Of a DNA stretch of 64,000 nt, positions 8,671-15,618 are shown one piece after another. Source of the stretch: Salinivirgaceae bacterium (GTDB lineage Bacteria; Bacteroidota; Bacteroidia; Bacteroidales; SZUA-534); assembly GCA_017474765.1 (NCBI GenBank), contig JAFVGW010000040.1, forward strand, positions 62,001-126,000. Reading direction: 5' to 3'. The notes beneath the pieces were generated by a model. It did not search any database. It saw only the letters and a list, made by a program, of their open reading frames with translations, and was not told the DNA's origin. A program made the translations under genes and the position numbers. Every line of letters starts with the position of its first letter. Positions within the stretch are counted from its first letter, which is position 1.

Positions 8671-9171
8671 ATGGACTACATAGAAGGCATAAAACGTTAT
8701 TTTCTTGTTATTAGGGAACTTCACGAGATGGGTTACGAATTAATTCGTGCCTGTCCTTGTCTTTCACCTAGCGGGTTGTTGTGGCGTTGTGCCACAACAG
8801 TCAAAAAATATACACTGAAAAATTGTGGTGCAATTTATCATGGACCAGCACACACCGCGGCAGATACTCATAGCGGTCAGTTCAAATGGGGCGATTGTGA
8901 AGGATTAACACCCTATGAGATAGCAAATCAATTTATTGAGCATTATCCGCACATTGCTGAATGGGGTAAAGGTAATGACGCCGAATATAAAGAGTGGTTT
9001 AAGAAAGCCAGCGACCTTGCGCAACGTGGTTATATTTTTTATGCATTTGGTGATGGTATTTCTTGCTTTAATAACAATCATCGAATGCTGTTAAATATTA
9101 ACCCACCTACAGGTGAGTATTTACCATTTCCGCCTGCAGGTGAATTAGAAATAAATATTAATCAACAATGA
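8671..9171 (+). CDS. Hypothetical protein
   Basis: A 166-residue soluble protein that I do not recognise. It has no signal peptide and no membrane segment. Cys and aromatic residues are frequent (ACPCLSPSG, WRCATT, LKNCGAIYHGP, WGDCEG), and the C-terminus is Pro-rich (NPPTGEYLPFPPAGE). No known catalytic motif is seen. Its stop codon overlaps by ATGA the start of a duplicated methyltransferase 5' end, so before the YhcG insertion it may have been translationally coupled to the full methyltransferase gene. It is AT-richer than its neighbours, which hints at acquisition. Confidence 0.7.
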   Translation: MDYIEGIKRYFLVIRELHEMGYELIRACPCLSPSGLLWRCATTVKKYTLKNCGAIYHGPAHTAADTHSGQFKWGDCEGLTPYEIANQFIEHYPHIAEWGKGNDAEYKEWFKKASDLAQRGYIFYAFGDGISCFNNNHRMLLNINPPTGEYLPFPPAGELEININQQ

Positions 9172-9266
9172 AAGGCAATCTTTACCTGATACCCACAACG
9201 TTAGGCGAGCAGCAGCCAGCCGATGTCATTCCAGCCAAGGTGTTGGGCGTGGCGGCGCAGTTGCGC
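9163..9266. repeat. 104-bp direct repeat, copy 1 (5' end of methyltransferase gene)
   Basis: This segment matches 10551-10654 with a single difference (GGCGGCGCAG versus GGCGGCTCAG). It contains the start codon and first codons of the RsmI-like methyltransferase gene. The two copies lie 1,388 bp apart and enclose the YhcG/DUF1016 gene. Confidence 0.95.
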
Positions 9267-9293
9267 AACGTAAATCATTATTCTTATTTTTGA
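9168..9293 (+). pseudogene. Truncated 5' duplicate of the RsmI-like methyltransferase gene
   Basis: The reading frame MKGNLYLIPTTLGEQQPADV... is the same as the first 33 residues of the intact methyltransferase downstream, then diverges into NVNHYSYF and stops. It keeps only part of the SAM-binding N-terminus and cannot be functional. Its ATG overlaps the stop of the hypothetical gene at 8671 (ATGA). It is best read as the original 5' end of the methyltransferase gene, or a copy of it, left behind when the YhcG module inserted. Confidence 0.85.
9285..9292 (+). promoter_or_regulatory. -7 promoter element of the YhcG gene
   Basis: TATTTTTG matches TAnnTTTG and lies 23 nt before the ATG of the nuclease gene. 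It is outside the duplicated 104 bp, so it is brought by the inserted segment itself. Confidence 0.5.
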
Positions 9294-9315
9294 CCACGAC
9301 GAAATCCGACACAAT

Positions 9316-10467
9316 ATGGAAGATTCACAAATTGCAAAGCAGTCCGACGCTTTGTTCGCAAAGGTGGCAGAACTCATAGAACAGGCTCGCAGGCGGGTGG
9401 TTACTGCAGTCAATGTTGCCGAGGTTTATACACGTTACCATATTGGCCAGTATATTATTGAAGATGAGCAGCAAGGGAAAAAGAGAGCGCAGTATGGCAA
9501 ACAAGTGCTAAATGCGCTGTCGGCAAGGCTCACAGAGCGTTTCGGTAGCGGTTGGTCGGTGGATACATTGGAGAAATGTCGGAAATTATTTGTCGTCTAT
9601 TCAAATTCCACCACACTGCAGCGGAATTCTTCAAGCGAGATTTCCGCCACATCGCAGCGGAATTTGTCTACAGTGCAGACGAAATCAGATAAAAATGGTC
9701 TACAGAGTAGACAAAATCGGAATCACACAGAACCGCAATTTAGTCTGTCGTGGAATCATTATCAAATACTTATGCGCATCGCAAACCCCGATGAACGCAG
9801 TTTCTATGAAATTGAAACCCAACGGCAGAATTGGAGTGTGCGGCAGTTGAGCAGACAGGTCGGCAGCAGCCTTTATGAGCGTTTGGCGTTGAGCCGCGAT
9901 AAAGACGAGGTTATGCGTTTGGCTTGTGAGGGTCAGACTATTGCAAAACCATCCGACATCATCAAGAATCCAGTTACGTTGGAATTTTTAGGGCTGAAAC
10001 CAGAATCCGCTTATTCGGAATCAAATCTTGAAAGCGCCATCATCAGTAGGCTTCAAGCGTTCCTTTTGGAGATGGGCAAAGGTTTCTTGTTTGAGGCAAG
10101 GCAAAAACGGTTTACCTTCGACGAAGAAAATTTCTATGTTGACCTTGTGCTGTACAACCGTATTTTGCAATGCTACGTTCTGATTGATTTAAAGACAGAT
10201 AAACTCACTCATCAGGATTTGGGGCAGATGCAGATGTATGTCAATTACTTTGACCGTTGCGTGAAACTCGATTTTGAAAAGCCAACCATCGGAATTCTGC
10301 TATGTAAATCGAAGAATGATGCTTTGGTTGAACTAACTCTGCCCAAAAACACCAACATATACGCATCGGCTTACGAACTATGCCTGCCCGACAAGGCTTT
10401 GCTGCAGCAAAAATTGCGCGAGTGGATTGATGAATTTGACGAGGAACAAGAGACGGACAATGAGTAA
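9316..10467 (+). CDS. YhcG/DUF1016-family PDDEXK nuclease-domain protein
   Basis: A 383-residue protein of the YhcG family. The N-terminal DUF1016_N helical region spans about 1-170 (VYTRYHIGQYIIEDEQQGKKRAQYG, SWNHYQILMRI), and the C-terminal PDDEXK domain spans about 215-370, with D276 (FYVDLVLY), D291 and K293 (LIDLK) as the catalytic core and an upstream Glu in the helix near ESAIISRL. Proteins of this family are common cargo of defence and restriction-modification loci, but their role is not settled. A Thr/Ser/Gln-rich linker near 95-140 is longer than in most members. The gene sits inside a 104-bp duplication of the next gene's 5' end, with its own promoter. Confidence 0.92.
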   Translation: MEDSQIAKQSDALFAKVAELIEQARRRVVTAVNVAEVYTRYHIGQYIIEDEQQGKKRAQYGKQVLNALSARLTERFGSGWSVDTLEKCRKLFVVYSNSTTLQRNSSSEISATSQRNLSTVQTKSDKNGLQSRQNRNHTEPQFSLSWNHYQILMRIANPDERSFYEIETQRQNWSVRQLSRQVGSSLYERLALSRDKDEVMRLACEGQTIAKPSDIIKNPVTLEFLGLKPESAYSESNLESAIISRLQAFLLEMGKGFLFEARQKRFTFDEENFYVDLVLYNRILQCYVLIDLKTDKLTHQDLGQMQMYVNYFDRCVKLDFEKPTIGILLCKSKNDALVELTLPKNTNIYASAYELCLPDKALLQQKLREWIDEFDEEQETDNE

Positions 10468-10500
10468 TTTTTAAAAAGAGTTTTGATTATAATTCAGTGT

Positions 10501-10518
10501 CCCCGACAACCGTCGGGG
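10501..10518. repeat. Perfect palindromic hairpin after the YhcG gene
   Basis: CCCCGAC-AACC-GTCGGGG forms a 7-bp GC-rich stem with a 4-nt loop, 33 bp after the nuclease stop codon. It is not followed by a T-tract on the plus strand, so it is either a weak terminator or a REP-like palindrome. Confidence 0.6.
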
Positions 10519-10550
10519 CTGTGTAGTCAGTGCGAGAGAAAAAAATAAAA

Positions 10551-10654
10551 CAACAATGAAAGGCAATCTTTACCTGATACCCACAACGTTAGGCGAGCAG
10601 CAGCCAGCCGATGTCATTCCAGCCAAGGTGTTGGGCGTGGCGGCTCAGTTGCGC
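10551..10654. repeat. 104-bp direct repeat, copy 2 (intact methyltransferase 5' end)
   Basis: Second copy of the repeat at 9163-9266, differing at one base. It forms the natural start of the intact methyltransferase gene. Confidence 0.95.
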
Positions 10655-11260
10655 CATTTTGTGGTCGAGAACACGCGCACTGCCCGTCGTTTTCTGCGCG
10701 CCGTCGACCCAAGTTTCCCGATAGACAACTCTGATTTTGTGGAACTTAACGAGCATACCGACCTGACAACCATTGGGCAATATCTCGACGCCTGTGAGCG
10801 CGGCGAGCACGTGGGACTGATGTCGGAAGCGGGCGCGCCTGCCGTGGCTGACCCAGGAAACGCGGTGGTGGCAATGGCTCACCGAAAGGGCATTCGCGTG
10901 GTGCCAATGTCGGGGCCGTCGTCGATAATTCTTGCAATGATGGCTTCGGGGCTCAACGGCCAGAACTTCGCCTTCAACGGCTATCTGCCTGTCAAACAGT
11001 CCGAACGCATCCGCGCCATCCGCAACTACGAGAAGCGTTCGCAAACCGAGCACCAGACACAACTTTTTATCGAAGCGCCCTACCGCAATATGGCTCTCTT
11101 TGAGGACTTTATGCAGAATCTGCACCCCGAGACGCGCCTGTGCATCGCCGCCGATTTGACGCTCGAAACCGAGTTTGTGCTCACCCTTCGCATCGCCGAA
11201 TGGCCAAAACATAAGCCCGATTTGCACAAACGTCCAGCAATTTTTGCTATATTAGCATAG
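10556..11260 (+). CDS. RsmI-like SAM-dependent tetrapyrrole-methylase-fold methyltransferase
   Basis: A 234-residue protein of the tetrapyrrole (corrin/porphyrin) methylase superfamily, closest to the short Bacteroidota relatives of RsmI, which 2'-O-methylates C1402 of 16S rRNA. Visible family motifs are MKGNLYLIPTTLGE at the N-terminus, GLMSEAGAPAVADPG at about 88-102 (family SDAGTPxxxDPG), and VPMSGPSSIILAMMASG (GPSAxxxALxxSG). It differs from canonical RsmI in the first motif and lacks its C-terminal extension. The gene has been regenerated next to a YhcG insertion by the 104-bp duplication, so selection has kept it intact. Confidence 0.88.
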   Translation: MKGNLYLIPTTLGEQQPADVIPAKVLGVAAQLRHFVVENTRTARRFLRAVDPSFPIDNSDFVELNEHTDLTTIGQYLDACERGEHVGLMSEAGAPAVADPGNAVVAMAHRKGIRVVPMSGPSSIILAMMASGLNGQNFAFNGYLPVKQSERIRAIRNYEKRSQTEHQTQLFIEAPYRNMALFEDFMQNLHPETRLCIAADLTLETEFVLTLRIAEWPKHKPDLHKRPAIFAILA

Positions 11261-11295
11261 TTATTTAGGATGTAGGATTTAGGAATTAGAAGTAG

Positions 11296-11316
11296 GGACG
11301 TCATATAATGGCGTCC
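11296..11316. repeat. REP-like palindrome (GGACG...CGTCC)
   Basis: GGACGTCATATAATGGCGTCC preceded by GTA forms a hairpin of GGACG/CGTCC continuing through CAT/ATG. It resembles intergenic palindromes at 43875 and 54697 that share GTAGGG...CCCTAC ends and a TCATAT-type core. It lies in the 206-bp gap between the methyltransferase and adenosine deaminase genes, which otherwise holds a degenerate TAGGATTTAGGAATTAG stretch and the add promoter. Confidence 0.65.
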
Positions 11317-11407
11317 GATAAAATGAATAAATAATAAAACTGAGAAGGCAAAAGGCATAAGTTAAAAGACCGTTGTCTGTTGTCCGATGTCTGAAGTCAT
11401 AAAACAA

Positions 11408-11415
11408 TAAATTTG
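11408..11415 (+). promoter_or_regulatory. -7 promoter element of the adenosine deaminase operon
   Basis: TAAATTTG matches TAnnTTTG, 51 bp before the adenosine deaminase ATG. No clear -33 element is seen. Confidence 0.4.
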
Positions 11416-11466
11416 TGTAAATCAGTGTTATCTGTGTATTCTGTGCGATAATCAAAAATCAAAAAT

Positions 11467-12522
11467 ATGGAACTCACCCGCGAATTTGTCAAGAGCCTGC
11501 CGAAGGCCGAACTGCACTGCCACTTGGATGGCTCAATGCGCTTGTCGACGATTTTGGAACTTGCTAAGGAACAGAACGTTAAGTTGCCAACCGATGACCC
11601 TGCGAAACTCGAGTCGATGCTCAAGGTGGGTATGGACTGCCCGAGTTTGGAAGTCTATCTGAAAGCGTTCGATATAACTTGCTCAGTGCTACAGACTTAC
11701 GACTCGCTTGTGCGCGCCACATACGAGTTGACCGAGGATTGCGCCGAGGAAAATATTTGGTATCTCGAGATTCGCTTTTCGCCTATCTTGCACGTTAACA
11801 AAGGTTTGAAACTGACCGAGGTGATTGACGCCGTGCTCGAGGGCAAGGCCAAAGCCGAGCGCGATTTCAATATCCGTGTCGGAATCATTGTCTGCGGACT
11901 GCGCCACTCAACGCCCGAAACGTCGCTGCTGTTGGCCGAGTTGGCAGTGGCCTACAAGAACCGCGGGGTGGTGGGCTACGATTTGGCAGGCGCCGAAGAC
12001 GGTTTTCCCGCCAAGGACCACAAAGAGGCTTTCGACTTGATTATCAATAACAATATCAACACAACGGTGCACGCGGGCGAGGCTTATGGGCCCGAGTCAA
12101 TCCACCAGGCGCTGCATATGGTGAGCGCCAACCGCATTGGCCACGGCACGCGCTTGCGCGAGGACGGCGACCTGCTCAACTATGTGAACGATCACCGCAT
12201 TCCGCTCGAAATGTGCGTCACGTCGAACTTGCAGACCAAAGCCGTCGATAGCATTGAAAAACACCCAGTTAAGTTCTATTTCGATTTGGGAATCCGCGTC
12301 ACCATCAACACCGATAACCGCCTGATTTCCAACACAACTCTCACCGACGAGTATATGCTTGTGATTGAGAAGTTCGGATTCACGCCAAGCGAGCTTAAAT
12401 ACTTGATAATTAACGGATTCAAGTCGGCGTTCCTACCTTTGAAAGAAAAGGTGGATTTGATTCAGAAAGTAACCGCCGTTCTTGAAGAAAAAGGTTTGAT
12501 AATCCGTCGCGATTATATTTGA
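11467..12522 (+). CDS. add: Adenosine deaminase
   Basis: A 351-residue cytosolic enzyme converting adenosine (and deoxyadenosine) to inosine in purine salvage. The metal and catalytic motifs are all visible: HCHLDGS at 17-23, TVHAGEAYGPES (His and catalytic Glu), RIGHGTRL, and VTINTDNR, where the usual NTDDP is NTDNR but the catalytic Asp is kept. Length matches the family (330-350). It runs into the downstream OmpA-domain gene with a 2-bp gap, so the two are cotranscribed although functionally unrelated. Confidence 0.94.
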   Translation: MELTREFVKSLPKAELHCHLDGSMRLSTILELAKEQNVKLPTDDPAKLESMLKVGMDCPSLEVYLKAFDITCSVLQTYDSLVRATYELTEDCAEENIWYLEIRFSPILHVNKGLKLTEVIDAVLEGKAKAERDFNIRVGIIVCGLRHSTPETSLLLAELAVAYKNRGVVGYDLAGAEDGFPAKDHKEAFDLIINNNINTTVHAGEAYGPESIHQALHMVSANRIGHGTRLREDGDLLNYVNDHRIPLEMCVTSNLQTKAVDSIEKHPVKFYFDLGIRVTINTDNRLISNTTLTDEYMLVIEKFGFTPSELKYLIINGFKSAFLPLKEKVDLIQKVTAVLEEKGLIIRRDYI

Positions 12523-12524
12523 TT

Positions 12525-14471
12525 ATGAATAAGTTACTAAAAATATTTGCAACCTTCGCACTGCTTTTTGCGGCCGTGGCGGCCGATGCCCAGCACGAGG
12601 CGCTGACAACCACCAAGTCGAGCAAGGCGAAATCGTACTATTTTCGTGCGAAATCGTTTATGAATCAGCGCGATTTGGCCAATGCCGAAGTGGAGATTAA
12701 CAAAGCCATCGATGCTGACTCGCGTTTCCTTGAAGCCTACCTGCTGAAGGCCGAAATGTGCAGTTACGGCGATTTCTGCGAGTGCATTGTTGAGGCGCTG
12801 TTGGCCGCCCGCGCCATCGATTCCACCTTCGACACCTATCTCGACTACAATCTTGCCAACGCTCTTTACGACAATGGCCAGTACACCGAGTCAAAGCATT
12901 ATTACTCAGTGTTTTTGACTAATCCGAAGGCAAACGTCAAATCGAAGGAATTGGCCGAACAATATATGGCTAAATGTCAGATTGCCATCGATTTAGTGAA
13001 CAATCCAGTGCCGTTTGAGCCGAAATCGCTCGGCGCCGACTTGGAACAGCCATACGAGCAGTATTGGCCGTCGCTTTCACTCGATGGCAAAACATTGGTT
13101 TTCACAATGTTGCTGCCCGATAGCACACGTTTTTTCCCCGATGGCTCGATTCTGATGCAGGAAGATTTTTATGTTACGCGCTTTATCGATGGTCAGTGGC
13201 AGCCAGCCGTGCCCATTGGGGCGCCAATCAACACCGTTGGCAACGAAGGCGCGCAACAGATTTCGGCCGATGGTAACACGTTGGTTTTCACAGGTTGTAA
13301 CCGCCGCGACGGATTCGGCAAGTGCGACATCTATTTTGCCAGGAAAAATGTTTACGGTCAATGGGGCAGGCCCTATAATGCAGGAAATGTGGTAAATGGC
13401 AAGTCGGCCGACAAGCAGCCGTGCCTTTCGCCCGATGGCCGCTATCTCTACTTCGCGTCGGACCGCGCGGGCGGTTTGGGCAAGATGGATATTTGGGTTT
13501 CGGAACTCGACGCCAACGGCCGTTGGGGTAAGCCGAAGAATTTGGGCGCGCCCATCAACACGCCAGGCGACGATATTTGCCCGTTCATTCATCCTGACAA
13601 TCAGACACTTTATTTCAGTTCCGATGGTCATCCAGGGTTGGGCAGGAAAGATATTTTTATGTCGCGGCTCGACAGCGCGGGCCATTGGGTTGAGCCCGTT
13701 AATTTGGGCTACCCAATAAACTCGCACCGCGACGAGATAGGTCTTGTGGTTGATAATAAAGGTGTTACAGCCTATTTCTCGTCGAACATCAACAGCGACA
13801 CCAAAAACATCTACACCTTTGAACTGCCCGAAGCCGTGCGGCCGACACCAGTGTCGTATGTCAGTGGTTTAGTGACAGATGCGCAGACAAACCTGCCGCT
13901 TAACGCGCGTGTGCAACTGCTCAATCTGCCCAAGGGCGACACGGTGATGTCGGTAACAACGGGTGCCGATGGCGGCGATTTTCTTGTCAGTCTGCCAGTT
14001 GGCCGCCAATATGCGATGCTTGCCACTAGTCCAGGCTATCTGTTTAACTCGCAGCACTTCAATCTGACCGAAACTCATTCAGCCACAAAGCCTTACGTGG
14101 TCAATATCAAACTTGAGAAACCGCAAGTTGGAGCGAACACCATCTTGCGCAACATCTTCTTTAAATTCGACTCGTATGAGCTTATGCCACAGTCGTTTGT
14201 GGAATTGAATCAGATGGCGGTTTTCATCAAAAACAGCGCGGGCGTGAAATTCGAGATTGGCGGCCACACCGATAATGTTGGCAATGATGCTTATAATCAG
14301 CGACTTTCTGAAAAACGCGCCAAATCGGTTTACGACTATCTGATTTCGCAAGGCGTTGCACAGTCGCAGTTGTCGTTCAAAGGCTACGGCAAGCAGGTTC
14401 CAATTGGCGATAATTCAACCGCCGAAGGCCGCGAAACGAACCGCCGCACGGAGTTGAAGGTGGTGGAATAA
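12525..14471 (+). CDS. PorE-like protein: TPR, PD40 propeller, CRD and OmpA domains
   Basis: A 648-residue periplasmic protein with a cleavable signal peptide (residues 1-22, ending ADAQ). Domain order is TPR-like helices (about 30-150), a WD40-like/PD40 beta-propeller with repeated LSPDGRYLYFASDR, HPDNQTLYFSSDG and SADGNTLVFTG blades (about 170-430), a carboxypeptidase-regulatory-like fold (YVSGLVTDAQTNLPLNARV, about 445-525), and a C-terminal OmpA peptidoglycan-binding domain (FKFDSYELMP, GGHTDNVGND, NRRTELKVV). This order is that of PorE of the type IX secretion system in Porphyromonas, which ties the machine to peptidoglycan; other T9SS genes are not in the window. Start chosen at the ATG 2 bp after the add stop. 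Confidence 0.85.
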   Translation: MNKLLKIFATFALLFAAVAADAQHEALTTTKSSKAKSYYFRAKSFMNQRDLANAEVEINKAIDADSRFLEAYLLKAEMCSYGDFCECIVEALLAARAIDSTFDTYLDYNLANALYDNGQYTESKHYYSVFLTNPKANVKSKELAEQYMAKCQIAIDLVNNPVPFEPKSLGADLEQPYEQYWPSLSLDGKTLVFTMLLPDSTRFFPDGSILMQEDFYVTRFIDGQWQPAVPIGAPINTVGNEGAQQISADGNTLVFTGCNRRDGFGKCDIYFARKNVYGQWGRPYNAGNVVNGKSADKQPCLSPDGRYLYFASDRAGGLGKMDIWVSELDANGRWGKPKNLGAPINTPGDDICPFIHPDNQTLYFSSDGHPGLGRKDIFMSRLDSAGHWVEPVNLGYPINSHRDEIGLVVDNKGVTAYFSSNINSDTKNIYTFELPEAVRPTPVSYVSGLVTDAQTNLPLNARVQLLNLPKGDTVMSVTTGADGGDFLVSLPVGRQYAMLATSPGYLFNSQHFNLTETHSATKPYVVNIKLEKPQVGANTILRNIFFKFDSYELMPQSFVELNQMAVFIKNSAGVKFEIGGHTDNVGNDAYNQRLSEKRAKSVYDYLISQGVAQSQLSFKGYGKQVPIGDNSTAEGRETNRRTELKVVE

Positions 14472-14508
14472 AAAGTTTCAGACAGTGATATTTAACAAAA
14501 AAATACGC

Positions 14509-14516
14509 TATGTTTG
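14509..14516 (+). promoter_or_regulatory. -7 promoter element upstream of a small lipoprotein gene
   Basis: TATGTTTG matches TAnnTTTG, 56 bp before the lipoprotein ATG. It suggests that the lipoprotein and AlaX-like genes are transcribed separately from the add operon. Confidence 0.45.
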
Positions 14517-14572
14517 TGTATTACTTTAAGAATGAGAGTATTTACTTAATGTTTAACTAAAAAACAACTATT

Positions 14573-15079
14573 ATGAACAGCGTAATTTCAAAAACCACAG
14601 TTCTCGTCGCACTTGCGACTGTCCTTTTTTCTTGCAAAAACGATGATTCAAAGGACGACACATTGGAAATCAATGCTAACCAAGAGTTTGCGCTTACAGC
14701 GCCCAATGGAACGCCACTTGAGTTTAAAGACGCACACATTACCAAATACTGGGACAATAGGTATTCCTTTTTTGCAACAACCGAAGGCCAATATTGGAAC
14801 GAAATCGTCTCTCTGATGATTGACATCAACAATTTGAACAATTACAAAACAAACGAAGAAATAAAAGTCGACAAAATAGACTTTGGTATGTTCGCATCAT
14901 CCAACTCTAACTATACCACATCAGAGTATAAGGGTAAGATTTACTTGCTAAGTATCTCAGAATCAGAAGCATCATTTTATTTCGACAACCTGACATTCAA
15001 CATTGCCGATGGCTCTTATACAATTAATGGAAATCTTTCATTTCCATTATTTATTTCAATAACGAATGAATCTGAATGA
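14573..15079 (+). CDS. Small lipoprotein of unknown function
   Basis: A 168-residue lipoprotein. Residues 1-21 form a signal peptide with lipobox VLFSC (C21), followed by KNDDSKDDT, an acidic tail typical of Bacteroidota surface-exported lipoproteins. The rest is rich in Asn, Ser and Thr and predicted to be beta-rich (FDNLTFNIADGSYTINGNLSFP). I recognise no family. Its 3' end overlaps the next gene by 14 bp. Codon use is AT-richer than its neighbours. Confidence 0.75.
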   Translation: MNSVISKTTVLVALATVLFSCKNDDSKDDTLEINANQEFALTAPNGTPLEFKDAHITKYWDNRYSFFATTEGQYWNEIVSLMIDINNLNNYKTNEEIKVDKIDFGMFASSNSNYTTSEYKGKIYLLSISESEASFYFDNLTFNIADGSYTINGNLSFPLFISITNESE

Positions 15080-15530
15080 ACTAAACGCGCATAACAAGGA
15101 AGAGTTTCCGCCGATGCACACCACCGAGCACATTGTGAACCGCGCAATGATTAACCTTTTCGGCTGCGGGCGGGCATTTGAAGCGCACATAGAGCGTAAA
15201 AAGAGCAAACTCGACTATCGGCTCGACCATTGCCCGTCGGACGGCGAAGTGGATGCGCTCGAAACAGAAGTCAACCAAGTGATTGACAATCATTTGGATG
15301 TTACAACCGAGTTCATAACGCAAGCCGAAGCCCAATCTCGATTCGACCTGAGCCGCCTGCCCTACAACGCTTCGGAAACGGTGCGCGTGGTGAAAGTCGG
15401 CAACTATGACGAGTGCCTCTGCATCGGGCTGCACGTAAGCAACACAGCGGAAATCGGCCACTTCAAAATCATCAGCCACGACTGGGATTCGGACACAAAA
15501 CGGTGGCGGCTGCGGTTCAAATTGGAATAA
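15066..15530 (+). CDS. AlaX-like tRNA-editing (ThrRS/AlaRS second additional domain) protein
   Basis: A 154-residue stand-alone editing-domain protein. Zinc-binding HTTEH at 18-22 corresponds to the HxxxH motif of AlaRS editing domains. The second motif C-I-G-L-H followed by SNTAEIGHF matches the CxxxH...TGEIG region. Such free-standing proteins deacylate mischarged tRNA-Ala or related tRNAs. The N-terminal strand of the AlaRS editing domain is missing, so this is the short type. The start overlaps the lipoprotein gene by 14 bp; a later start at the Met before HTTEH (about residue 17) is possible. Confidence 0.8.
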   Translation: MNLNELNAHNKEEFPPMHTTEHIVNRAMINLFGCGRAFEAHIERKKSKLDYRLDHCPSDGEVDALETEVNQVIDNHLDVTTEFITQAEAQSRFDLSRLPYNASETVRVVKVGNYDECLCIGLHVSNTAEIGHFKIISHDWDSDTKRWRLRFKLE

Positions 15531-15618
15531 AAAACAAAACTGAACAATTATTTGACTACATTCGCGCAATTTCAAACATCGGAATAAAAAATTGCAAATA
15601 TCAGTAATACAAGCAAAT

